Of a DNA stretch of 7,993 bases, positions 1 to 5,435 are shown in pieces. The stretch is from an uncultured Granulosicoccaceae bacterium (GTDB lineage: Bacteria > Pseudomonadota > Gammaproteobacteria > CALCKW01), in contig CALDHJ010000109.1 in the NCBI GenBank assembly GCA_937941555.1, positions 1 to 7,993 of the forward strand, given 5' to 3'. Position 1 is the stretch's first letter; every line of letters starts with the position of its first letter. Below the pieces are notes generated by a model, which saw only the letters and a program-made list of their open reading frames with translations, ran no database searches and had not been told where the DNA came from. The position numbers and the translations under genes are program-made.

Positions 1-510
1 ACTCACAAGGCTGACCCCGACGCCGTGCGGCTTCAGATCGACCGCGAGCGAGCCCGCCAGGTAGGCGATGGCGGCCTTGCTGCCGCCGTAGGCCGAGGCC
101 CGGCTGAACGGCAGATAGGACGCTGTCGAACCGACAATCGCCACACGGCTCCCCGATTGCAAGCCCGGCAATATCGCCTGCAGGCAATTGGCCGTGCCGA
201 CGGTGTTGATGTGCATCACGCGCTCGAACAGCGCGGCGTCGAAAGCGCGCACGTCGTCGATGTATTCGCAGGTGCCCGCATTCAAAATCACGAGATCCCA
301 GGGTGTCTCGACACCCTGCAACGCCGCCAACGTGCTCTCGCGGTCGGCGACGTCGAATTCGAGCACCGCACAGCCAGTCGCATCGCGCACGCTCTGCAAG
401 CGTTCGGCGTTGCGGCCACAAGCCGTGACCTGCCACCCCGCCGCTGCGTATTCGTGCACCAGTGCCGTGCCGATGCCGGAACTCGCGCCGGTGATCAGGA
501 CCTGTTTCAT
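1..510 (-). CDS. Short-chain dehydrogenase/reductase (SDR family), 3' end cut by window edge
   Basis: A reading frame starts at ATG (510-508) and stays open to the first base of the window, giving 170 residues; the C-terminus is missing. Classical SDR motifs are visible in order: the Rossmann nucleotide-binding motif TGASSGIG (residues 7-14), an acidic D53 after beta-strand 3, NAG (77-79), the catalytic Asn region (N102), catalytic S128 and the active-site YGGSK (Y141, K145). It should therefore be a cytosolic NAD(P)-dependent oxidoreductase; the substrate cannot be read from the sequence. Its ATG overlaps the TGA of the upstream NTF2-like gene in an ATGA arrangement, so the two are almost certainly cotranscribed and translationally coupled. 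An SDR directly after this type of NTF2-like gene is known from ECF-sigma/ChrR-linked clusters that also carry a flavin amine oxidase, DUF1365 and a cyclopropane-fatty-acid-synthase-like methyltransferase. Those would lie left of the window and are only inferred. The family call is firm; the pathway is tentative. Confidence 0.93.
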   Translation of the reverse strand, partial: MKQVLITGASSGIGTALVHEYAAAGWQVTACGRNAERLQSVRDATGCAVLEFDVADRESTLAALQGVETPWDLVILNAGTCEYIDDVRAFDAALFERVMHINTVGTANCLQAILPGLQSGSRVAIVGSTASYLPFSRASAYGGSKAAIAYLAGSLAVDLKPHGVGVSLVS

Positions 511-968
511 CCACTCATCCTGTTCTTGAGCCAGCGCACCGCACCGCCGAGGACCGGCACGTGTTCGTACAACATGGCACCGAGGTCGAAGTAGTCTCGG
601 TGGTAGGTGATGCGCTCGTCGAATTGCACGTGTGTCACACCCTCGAGCGACAAGGTCGCGCCACCGCTAAGGCGCGGGTGCGCGTAGTGCATCTGCCATT
701 CGATCCAGGCCGACGCGCCGGGCGGCAGGTGGACACCCTGAAACTCGAAGCGGCACTCGGTGATGTTCTGGGTCGTGCGCGCGAAGTAGCGTTGCAGCGC
801 GGGCAGGCCCTCGATGCGGTGGGTCGGGTCCTGGAACACGACCCCGTCGCTGTAGACGGCTGGAATTTCGCTCAGGGCATCGACCCCGAATTGTTCGTAG
901 AAATGACGCAGGCGCGCGACGGCCGGCGGCTCGCCTTGCGCATTTTGCGTATGATTCTCGCTCACCAC
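507..968 (-). CDS. SnoaL/NTF2-like (nuclear transport factor 2 family) protein
   Basis: This encodes 153 residues if the first GTG (968-966) is used; a second GTG follows directly, and no ATG lies near the N-terminus. A GAGG-like ribosome site lies just upstream on the minus strand. The size, the early helix (FYEQFGVDAL, about 23-32), the segment VVFQDPTHRIEGLPAL (43-58), the strand IEWQMHYAHPRL (89-100) and the C-terminal HRDYFDLGAMLYEHVP (123-138) resemble the cone-shaped alpha+beta-barrel NTF2/SnoaL-like proteins found beside SDR genes in ChrR/ECF-sigma clusters. Such folds act as small cyclases, isomerases or non-catalytic ligand binders; which applies here is unknown. There is no signal peptide or membrane segment, so it is probably cytosolic. 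The stop codon overlaps the SDR start. The gene is divergent from the sensor kinase with only 42 bases between starts, so its promoter probably extends into the kinase coding sequence. The HRDYFDLGAMLYEH block is the main reason for the specific family call, recognised from memory rather than by search. Confidence 0.88.
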   Translation of the reverse strand: MVSENHTQNAQGEPPAVARLRHFYEQFGVDALSEIPAVYSDGVVFQDPTHRIEGLPALQRYFARTTQNITECRFEFQGVHLPPGASAWIEWQMHYAHPRLSGGATLSLEGVTHVQFDERITYHRDYFDLGAMLYEHVPVLGGAVRWLKNRMSG

Positions 969-1010
969 AGCGTAGTGTCCTCGCCTCTACCTGTTTGTCT
1001 GAACTGCATA

Positions 1011-2348
1011 ATGGCGCACCCCATGTCAACGCAACGTGAAGACCTCGGATCACACCGCGAAAGCCAGGGCCTGCTCGGCACCCTGGTTCGGGTTCACATC
1101 CTGCAGATGCTGTTCATCAGCGTGATTACGGCACTTGGCGTCTACACCGCTGCCCTCGTGGTCGAGAAGGTCATGATCCGCACCGCGCTCGAAAAGGAGG
1201 CGGAACACTACTGGCAAGCCCGCAGCGGCGACCCGGACTTCCCCGCCCCGAACACGGCCAACCTCACGGGCTACCTCGCCACACCGGCGCACCAGGATCC
1301 GGGGGCCGCGGCCTTCTCGAGTGCCGCACTCGGCTACCAACGCTGGCAACAGGGCGACCAGGACACCTTGATACATGTCTCTGAGGACACCAACGCGCGG
1401 CTGACCCTGGTGTTCGACGAACAGAGCGTGCGCAAGTTGTCATTCTACTTCGGTGTGGTGCCACTGAGTCTCGCGCTGGTAGTGATCTACGCCTCGGCCT
1501 GGCTCGCCTACCGCTACTCGGCGCGCTTTCTCTCGCCGGTCACATCGCTCGCCTCGACCATGCGCCACTTCAACCTCTACACACAGAAATTCGAAGACCT
1601 TCGCCTGGACGCCTACACCCAACCGAACCAGACACAAGAGGTGCGCACGCTCGCCGGCGCGCTCAAGACCTTCACCGCGAGACTCGCGCAGCAGATCGTG
1701 CGCGAGCGCGAATTCACACGCGACATCAGCCACGAATTCCGCACCCCGCTGGCAGTTGTGTTGGGCTCGCTCGAGGTGATCGAACAGGCGCCGAATGACG
1801 CAGCCCGTCAGCAGCGCGCTGTTGCGCGGATGCGCTCCACCTGCGAGGACATGCTGTCGACCATGGAGACGCTGTTGCTGCTCGCCCGCGAAGACGCCGA
1901 GCCCGGTGCTGGTGAGCTTGCCAACCAGGAATGGCTCACGCGCCTAGTCGAGCAGATTGCAACGACGCACAACAGCGACGGCCATGTAAACATCGGCGTC
2001 AGCGTCCACAATCCGATCGCGGTCGAAGCACCCCGTCAGGCGCTCGCGATCGTGGTTGGCAACCTGCTGCGCAATGCCTGCAATTACACACCATCGGGCG
2101 ACGTCACCGTCTCGATGCACAGCGACCGCATCGTCATCGCCGACAGCGGGCCGGGCATGAACAACGAGACGCTGACGCGCATGCAGGAGCCCTTCGAGCG
2201 CAACGCCGACAATCAGGCTGGTCACGGCCTCGGTTTGGACATTGTAAAACGGGTCTGCGAGCGCTTCGGCTGGTCACTCGAGTGGCACAGCCAGCCCGGC
2301 GAGGGCACGCAGATCAGCGTGGTGTTGCCGGCGCCGGAACCAACCTGA
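1011..2348 (+). CDS. Membrane sensor histidine kinase
   Basis: From ATG 1011 this encodes 445 residues; ATG 1023 is an equally possible start, and neither has a clear Shine-Dalgarno. Visible order: a short cytoplasmic tail, membrane segment 1 (about 28-50), a periplasmic sensor domain of about 90 residues (51-142) containing the phrase NLTGYL (84-89), membrane segment 2 (about 144-167), and a HAMP-like linker (about 168-228). Then come the dimerisation/phosphoacceptor H-box FTRDISHEFRTPL (H241), N-box NLLRNACNYTPSG (351-363), G1 box DSGPGM (378-383) and G2 box GHGLGL (404-409). All catalytic motifs are intact, so it should autophosphorylate on H241 and pass phosphate to a receiver protein, most likely the OmpR-type regulator encoded convergently next door. 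The signal sensed is unknown. The frame is open further upstream to 561, but that stretch lies antisense to the NTF2-like gene and encodes no recognisable domain, so the shorter start is preferred. The last 35 bases overlap the 3' end of the regulator gene on the other strand. Confidence 0.93.
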   Translation: MAHPMSTQREDLGSHRESQGLLGTLVRVHILQMLFISVITALGVYTAALVVEKVMIRTALEKEAEHYWQARSGDPDFPAPNTANLTGYLATPAHQDPGAAAFSSAALGYQRWQQGDQDTLIHVSEDTNARLTLVFDEQSVRKLSFYFGVVPLSLALVVIYASAWLAYRYSARFLSPVTSLASTMRHFNLYTQKFEDLRLDAYTQPNQTQEVRTLAGALKTFTARLAQQIVREREFTRDISHEFRTPLAVVLGSLEVIEQAPNDAARQQRAVARMRSTCEDMLSTMETLLLLAREDAEPGAGELANQEWLTRLVEQIATTHNSDGHVNIGVSVHNPIAVEAPRQALAIVVGNLLRNACNYTPSGDVTVSMHSDRIVIADSGPGMNNETLTRMQEPFERNADNQAGHGLGLDIVKRVCERFGWSLEWHSQPGEGTQISVVLPAPEPT

Positions 2349-3003
2349 CACCCACACCTTTGACCGTCTCGATCATCGGCCGCTCGAATGGCGCGTCGAC
2401 GGCGCGCCGCAGATTGTAGAGGTGGCTGCGCAAAGCGTCGGTGTCAGGCAATTCGTCGCCCCAGAGGGCGTCGAGCATTGCCGCTCGTGGCACCACATTC
2501 GGCGATTCTCGCGCCAGCAGGTGCAGCAACTTGAAGCCTACCGGCGACAGCCTGAGCAACTGACCGGCGCGGATGGCACGGTGGCCGTTGACATCGAGTG
2601 ACAGGTCATCAATTTCAATCGTGCTCTGCGCCCACTCACCGCGGTGGCGTTTGACCAGAGCCTGCACCCGTGCCACCAGCTCACGCTGTTCGAAGGGCTT
2701 GATCAGGTAGTCGTCGGCACCGGCCTCGAAACCGATCAACTTGTCATCGAGTTCGTTGCGCGCGGTGAGCATCAGAATGGGCACGTCTCGCATACCGCTG
2801 CTACGGATTTCCCGACACACATCCAAGCCGGAGATGTCAGGGAGACCGACATCGAGAACGATCGCGTCGTAGCGATTATCCCGCGCGAATGCCATGCCTG
2901 TATTTCCGTTTGCCGCGTAGTCGCACTCGATATCCCTTGTATCGAGGTAGTCGATCAGGGTTTCTGCAAGAAGCCGGTGGTCTTCAACGAGCAGTATCAG
3001 CAT
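2314..3003 (-). CDS. OmpR/PhoB-family response regulator
   Basis: ATG 3003-3001 gives 229 residues; a TTG four codons upstream (3015) is an alternative, but the ATG places the first beta-strand LILLVEDH in the standard position. The receiver domain (about 1-115) has the acidic pair E7/D8, phosphoacceptor D51 in VLDVGLP, T80 in MLTAR and K102 in IKPF. The C-terminal winged-helix domain (about 130-227) has the typical recognition-helix region LRSHLYNLRRAVD and the wing ETVKGVGVRL. It should be a phosphorylation-controlled DNA-binding transcription factor and the natural partner of the adjacent kinase. Unlike most such pairs, the two genes are not in one operon: they converge and overlap tail to tail by 35 bases. 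No strong promoter or ribosome site is visible in the 65 bases between its start and the terminator hairpin upstream. Its targets are unknown; the NTF2-SDR operon on the far side of the kinase gene is a candidate by proximity only. Confidence 0.95.
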   Translation of the reverse strand: MLILLVEDHRLLAETLIDYLDTRDIECDYAANGNTGMAFARDNRYDAIVLDVGLPDISGLDVCREIRSSGMRDVPILMLTARNELDDKLIGFEAGADDYLIKPFEQRELVARVQALVKRHRGEWAQSTIEIDDLSLDVNGHRAIRAGQLLRLSPVGFKLLHLLARESPNVVPRAAMLDALWGDELPDTDALRSHLYNLRRAVDAPFERPMIETVKGVGVRLVPAPATPR

Positions 3004-3068
3004 GGACAAAGGCAATCAGGGCAATGCGTTCGGTTGGGTACAGCATGGCAGATGCGGCACCGACCGCC

Positions 3069-3102
3069 AAAAAAAAAGAGCGCTGATATCAGCGCTCTTT
3101 TT
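3069..3102 (-). terminator. Strong intrinsic terminator, potentially bidirectional
   Basis: A perfect inverted repeat with arms GAGCGCTGAT and ATCAGCGCTC (3078-3097) is flanked by nine A on the left (3069-3077) and five T on the right (3098-3102). Read on the minus strand it is a GC-rich hairpin followed by nine U, 42 bases past the stop codon of the DHH phosphoesterase gene, which is the ideal place and form for that gene's terminator. Read on the plus strand it is a hairpin followed by five U, so it could also stop plus-strand transcripts, such as readthrough from the kinase gene. Confidence 0.92.
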
Positions 3103-3143
3103 CTGTTGTGCCCAGGCCGGCTCAGTGTTCCGGTACGGGTGAC

Positions 3144-4106
3144 TCAGGCCGCTACGCGACCCACGTTCGGAGCCGGACCGTCGCTGTTGATCTGATCGAT
3201 GAGTTCGAGCAGCACAGCGTCGGCCTGGTCGTTAGCCACCTGGCAGGTTCCTGCCGCCTCGTGACCGCCGCCACCGTAGCGCAGCATCATCTCGCCGACG
3301 TTGGTCGCTGAACTGCGGTCGATGATCGACTTGCCGGTCGCAAAGACAGTGTTCTGTTTCTTCAGACCCCAGAGCACATGGATCGAGATATTCGTCTCGG
3401 GGTAAAGCGCGTAGATCATGAAACGGTTGCCCGGCCAGATCACGTCCTCATCGCGCAAGTCCAGCACCACGAGGTTGTCGTGTACCCGCGCGCACCGCGC
3501 AATCTGTGCGCTGAATTTCTCGCTGCACTCCCGGTAGAGCGTCGAGCGCTCGACCACATCCGGCAACGCCATGATCTCGTCGATCGACAAGGTCTTGCAG
3601 TGATCGGTCAGCGCCATCATCAGCGCGTAGTTGGAGATGCGAAAGTCGTGGAAGCGGCCGAGACCAGTGCGCGCATCCATCAGAAAATTGAGCAGATTCC
3701 ACCCCTCTGGCGCGAGAATCTCTTCCCGGCTGAACTGCGCTGAATCGCCTTTGTCGACGGCCACCATCATTTCATCCCACTCTGCTGGGAAGGCGTCGTG
3801 ACCACCGTAGTACCGCCACACAACCCGAGCGGCCGAGGGCGCATCCGGTTCGATAATGTGGTTCTCCTGCTTGCCGCTGGCACGCAACACTTCGGAGTGG
3901 TGGTGATCGAAACACAAGTGTGAGCCGGGCACGTAGGGGAGATTCGTCGTGATGTCGCGCGACGAGATATTGATCTTCCCATCCTGCATGTCCTTCGGAT
4001 GAACAAACGTAATGTCATCTATCAGGTCGAGGTGCTTCAACAGCACTGCGCAGATAAGGCCATCAAAATCACTGCGGGTCACCAATCGAAATTTGGTGTC
4101 TGCCAT
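3144..4106 (-). CDS. DHH/DHHA1 family phosphoesterase (exopolyphosphatase-like)
   Basis: The ATG at 4106-4104 gives 320 residues and is preceded by GGAG with a 9-base spacing; an ATG two codons earlier sits too close to that site, and longer starts add residues unlike the family. Metal-binding motifs of the DHH superfamily are visible: SDFDG (D13, D15), the DHH signature FDHHHSE (66-72) and VDKGD (D118, D121). The C-terminal DHHA1-type substrate-binding loop is GGGGHEAAG (278-286). Proteins of this family use two metal ions, usually manganese, to hydrolyse phosphoester or phosphoanhydride bonds. Known substrates range over nanoRNA and pAp (NrnA), cyclic dinucleotides and polyphosphate. Similar stand-alone proteins of this size are often labelled exopolyphosphatase, but the DHHA1-type end fits nucleotide substrates at least as well, so the substrate is left open. 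It is cytosolic, monocistronic by context, and ends at the strong hairpin just downstream. Confidence 0.9.
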   Translation of the reverse strand: MADTKFRLVTRSDFDGLICAVLLKHLDLIDDITFVHPKDMQDGKINISSRDITTNLPYVPGSHLCFDHHHSEVLRASGKQENHIIEPDAPSAARVVWRYYGGHDAFPAEWDEMMVAVDKGDSAQFSREEILAPEGWNLLNFLMDARTGLGRFHDFRISNYALMMALTDHCKTLSIDEIMALPDVVERSTLYRECSEKFSAQIARCARVHDNLVVLDLRDEDVIWPGNRFMIYALYPETNISIHVLWGLKKQNTVFATGKSIIDRSSATNVGEMMLRYGGGGHEAAGTCQVANDQADAVLLELIDQINSDGPAPNVGRVAA

Positions 4107-4172
4107 CAACATAGTCTCCGAAACGGGCATCAACCCACATGACATCGGCGGTTGAACCGCACACTTGATGCG

Positions 4173-4200
4173 TTAATTGCCATACCGCGCCGGGAATTAA
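4173..4200. promoter_or_regulatory. Candidate operator: AT-rich inverted repeat
   Basis: The arms TTAATTGCC (4173-4181) and GGGAATTAA (4192-4200) are inverted copies matching at 8 of 9 positions, separated by 10 bases. They lie in the AT-rich part of the divergent intergenic region, 67 bases from the phosphoesterase start. The size and symmetry suit a dimeric regulator, but no cognate protein is identified and chance cannot be excluded. Confidence 0.35.
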
Positions 4201-4413
4201 ATCAGCATACATATGATCAACATGCCCAAGGTGTGCCTGGAGCGATCGAGAACACCTTATCCTTCCAGCCTGTCATGCGATTCAGAGCTGCGAAGACAGC
4301 GCGGCTTCTCGCCAAGTCTGCGCGAGAGACCACAGCTCACTTGCCACGCAACACTTGAGCCCACGCGCGCAAAGCCCCACCATCCTCTTTATCAGCACCT
4401 CGCTGGAGAATTT

Positions 4414-4417
4414 GGAG
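4414..4417 (+). promoter_or_regulatory. Ribosome binding site deciding the DUF533 start
   Basis: GGAG (within TTTGGAG) sits 8 bases before ATG 4426. This fixes the start of the DUF533 gene and argues against the 71-codon longer in-frame extension from ATG 4213. Confidence 0.8.
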
Positions 4418-4425
4418 TTATCGGT

Positions 4426-5313
4426 ATGAATATGATCGGCACACTCGGCAAAGTGGCCATGGGCGTCATGGTCGCGCGCGGCATCGGCAAAATGCTCAGC
4501 AAGCGTGGCGCGCAGCAACCCGGCGGCACGGGCCAGACCGGCGGCCTGGGCGGCGGCCTCGGCGACCTGCTCGGTGGCGCACTGGGTGGCGGTGCTTCAT
4601 CAGGTGGCGGCGGGCTCGGTGGTGTGCTCGGCAGCGTCCTCGGTGGTGGTGCCGGTCGCAGCAGCGGTGGCGCGGGCGGCGGCCTGCTCGGCGGGGTGCT
4701 TGGCAGCGTCCTCGGTGGTGCAATGAAACAGGGCGGGCAATCCGGCGGCGGCGGACTTGGCGACCTGCTCGGTGGTGCGAGCCGTGGCGGTCTTGGTGGC
4801 GCGCTCGGCAATGCCCTGGGCGCCGAGGGAAAACGCGGTGACGGCATTGGCGGACTGCTCGATTCGCTCGGCGGTGGCGGCGGCAGCCAGGGCGGTGGCA
4901 GCCTGGGTGACCTGCTCAACAGCGCGCTCAACGGCCAGTCGGTCGCAGCACAACCCTCCGAAGAACAGAAAGCCGAAATACTGCTGCGTGCCATGCTCAT
5001 GGCCTGCAAGGCAGACGGCGAGATCGACGAACGCGAACAAGCGCGGATCGGCGAACACCTCGGCGACGTAAGCGCCGAAGAAGCGGAGTTCGTGCGCAGT
5101 GTGATGCGTGCGCCCGTCGATATCGACGGACTGGCCCGGGACACCCCGGCCGACATGGCACAGCAGGTCTACATGATGAGTGTGCTGGCCATCGATCTCG
5201 ATGAGCAGTCAGAAGCGCAATACCTGCACAAACTGGCGCAAGCCCTGAACGTGTCGCAATCAACCAGCAACGCGATCCACGAAAAACTCGGCGTGCCGAC
5301 GCTCTACAGCTGA
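4426..5313 (+). CDS. DUF533 / TerB-like protein with long glycine-rich repeat region
   Basis: From ATG 4426 it encodes 295 residues. Three parts are seen. An N-terminal hydrophobic or amphipathic stretch (about 1-24, GTLGKVAMGVMVARGIGKML) may touch the membrane. A glycine/leucine-rich low-complexity region (about 33-170) is built from variants of GGLGDLLGG and GGVLGSVLGG. A helical C-terminal domain (about 177-290) carries the acidic motif KADGEID (195-201) typical of TerB-like folds. The overall layout matches DUF533 proteins such as E. coli YebE, an inner-membrane protein of unknown function, but the glycine-rich part is unusually long. The repeats are visible in the DNA as near-identical in-frame copies, so the region has probably grown by duplication. 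The TerB-like domain may bind metal or protein partners; no enzymatic activity is claimed. A GC-rich hairpin follows the stop codon. The nearest downstream gene is the TSUP transporter; no functional link is evident. Confidence 0.88.
   Translation: MNMIGTLGKVAMGVMVARGIGKMLSKRGAQQPGGTGQTGGLGGGLGDLLGGALGGGASSGGGGLGGVLGSVLGGGAGRSSGGAGGGLLGGVLGSVLGGAMKQGGQSGGGGLGDLLGGASRGGLGGALGNALGAEGKRGDGIGGLLDSLGGGGGSQGGGSLGDLLNSALNGQSVAAQPSEEQKAEILLRAMLMACKADGEIDEREQARIGEHLGDVSAEEAEFVRSVMRAPVDIDGLARDTPADMAQQVYMMSVLAIDLDEQSEAQYLHKLAQALNVSQSTSNAIHEKLGVPTLYS
4558..4935 (+). repeat. In-frame degenerate glycine-rich coding repeats
   Basis: Two copies of a 25-base unit beginning GTGCTCGGCAGCGTCCTC (4624-4648 and 4696-4720) differ at one base and lie exactly 24 codons apart. 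A second unit beginning GGCGACCTGCTCGGTGG (4561-4580 and 4759-4778) differs at one of 20 bases and lies 66 codons apart. All copies keep frame and encode VLGSVLGG or GDLLGG. More diverged copies follow to about 4935. Confidence 0.8.
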
Positions 5314-5334
5314 TCGCGGCTGCACGACACCGTA

Positions 5335-5365
5335 GCCGGGCCGGAACACGCGTTTCCGGCTCGGC
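5335..5365 (+). terminator. GC-rich hairpin after DUF533 gene (possible terminator)
   Basis: The arms GCCGGGCCGGAA (5335-5346) and TTCCGGCTCGGC (5354-5365) pair over 12 positions, one as G-U in RNA, with a 7-base loop, 22 bases past the DUF533 stop. No run of T follows, so it is not a canonical intrinsic terminator. It may protect the 3' end of the mRNA, attenuate readthrough into the transporter gene, or act with Rho. Confidence 0.45.
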
Positions 5366-5435
5366 CACGCAATAGCCACGCACGGCATTCCACTGCTGCG
5401 GTAAACTCCCCGAACTTCGTCTCAGCGTTCGCGGC

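Larger units (their letters stand above)
4107..4425. other. Divergent intergenic region (319 bases), no convincing gene
   Basis: This gap separates the minus-strand phosphoesterase gene from the plus-strand DUF533 gene and must hold both promoters. Short frames open here (for example from TTG 4152 and ATG 4213) have no recognisable domain, and the ATG 4213 frame simply runs into the DUF533 gene, whose own ATG at 4426 has a far better ribosome site. The most AT-rich part (about 4171-4217) contains an inverted repeat and a TATGAT hexamer (4212-4217), but no good -35 element could be matched to it. Nothing resembling a known riboswitch or small RNA was recognised. If the DUF533 promoter lies in the AT-rich part, its mRNA has a leader of about 200 bases. 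Confidence 0.6.

Noticed and set aside
25..594. Plus-strand open frame (189 codons) at the left edge
   Set aside because: It is antisense to the SDR gene, whose TGASSGIG, NAG and YGGSK motifs are all present on the minus strand.
561..1010. Upstream in-frame extension of the sensor kinase (150 extra codons)
   Set aside because: It lies antisense to the well-supported NTF2-like gene, has no recognisable domain, and the normal kinase architecture begins at the ATG near 1011.
2644..3195. Plus-strand open frame (183 codons) opposite the response regulator
   Set aside because: It crosses the terminator hairpin and has no domain; the minus strand carries intact receiver and winged-helix motifs.
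4213..4425. 71-codon N-terminal extension of the DUF533 protein
   Set aside because: The extension has no similarity to the family, while ATG 4426 has GGAG at ideal spacing and begins with the expected hydrophobic segment.
4558..4935. Periodic repeats considered as a CRISPR array or tandem non-coding repeat
   Set aside because: The repeats are degenerate, keep the reading frame and encode Gly-Leu units; there are no regular unique spacers.
4392..5156. Minus-strand proline/serine-rich open frame (254 codons) opposite the DUF533 gene
   Set aside because: It is the direct antisense of glycine codons, so its proline richness is an artefact of the repeat; no domain and no start signal.
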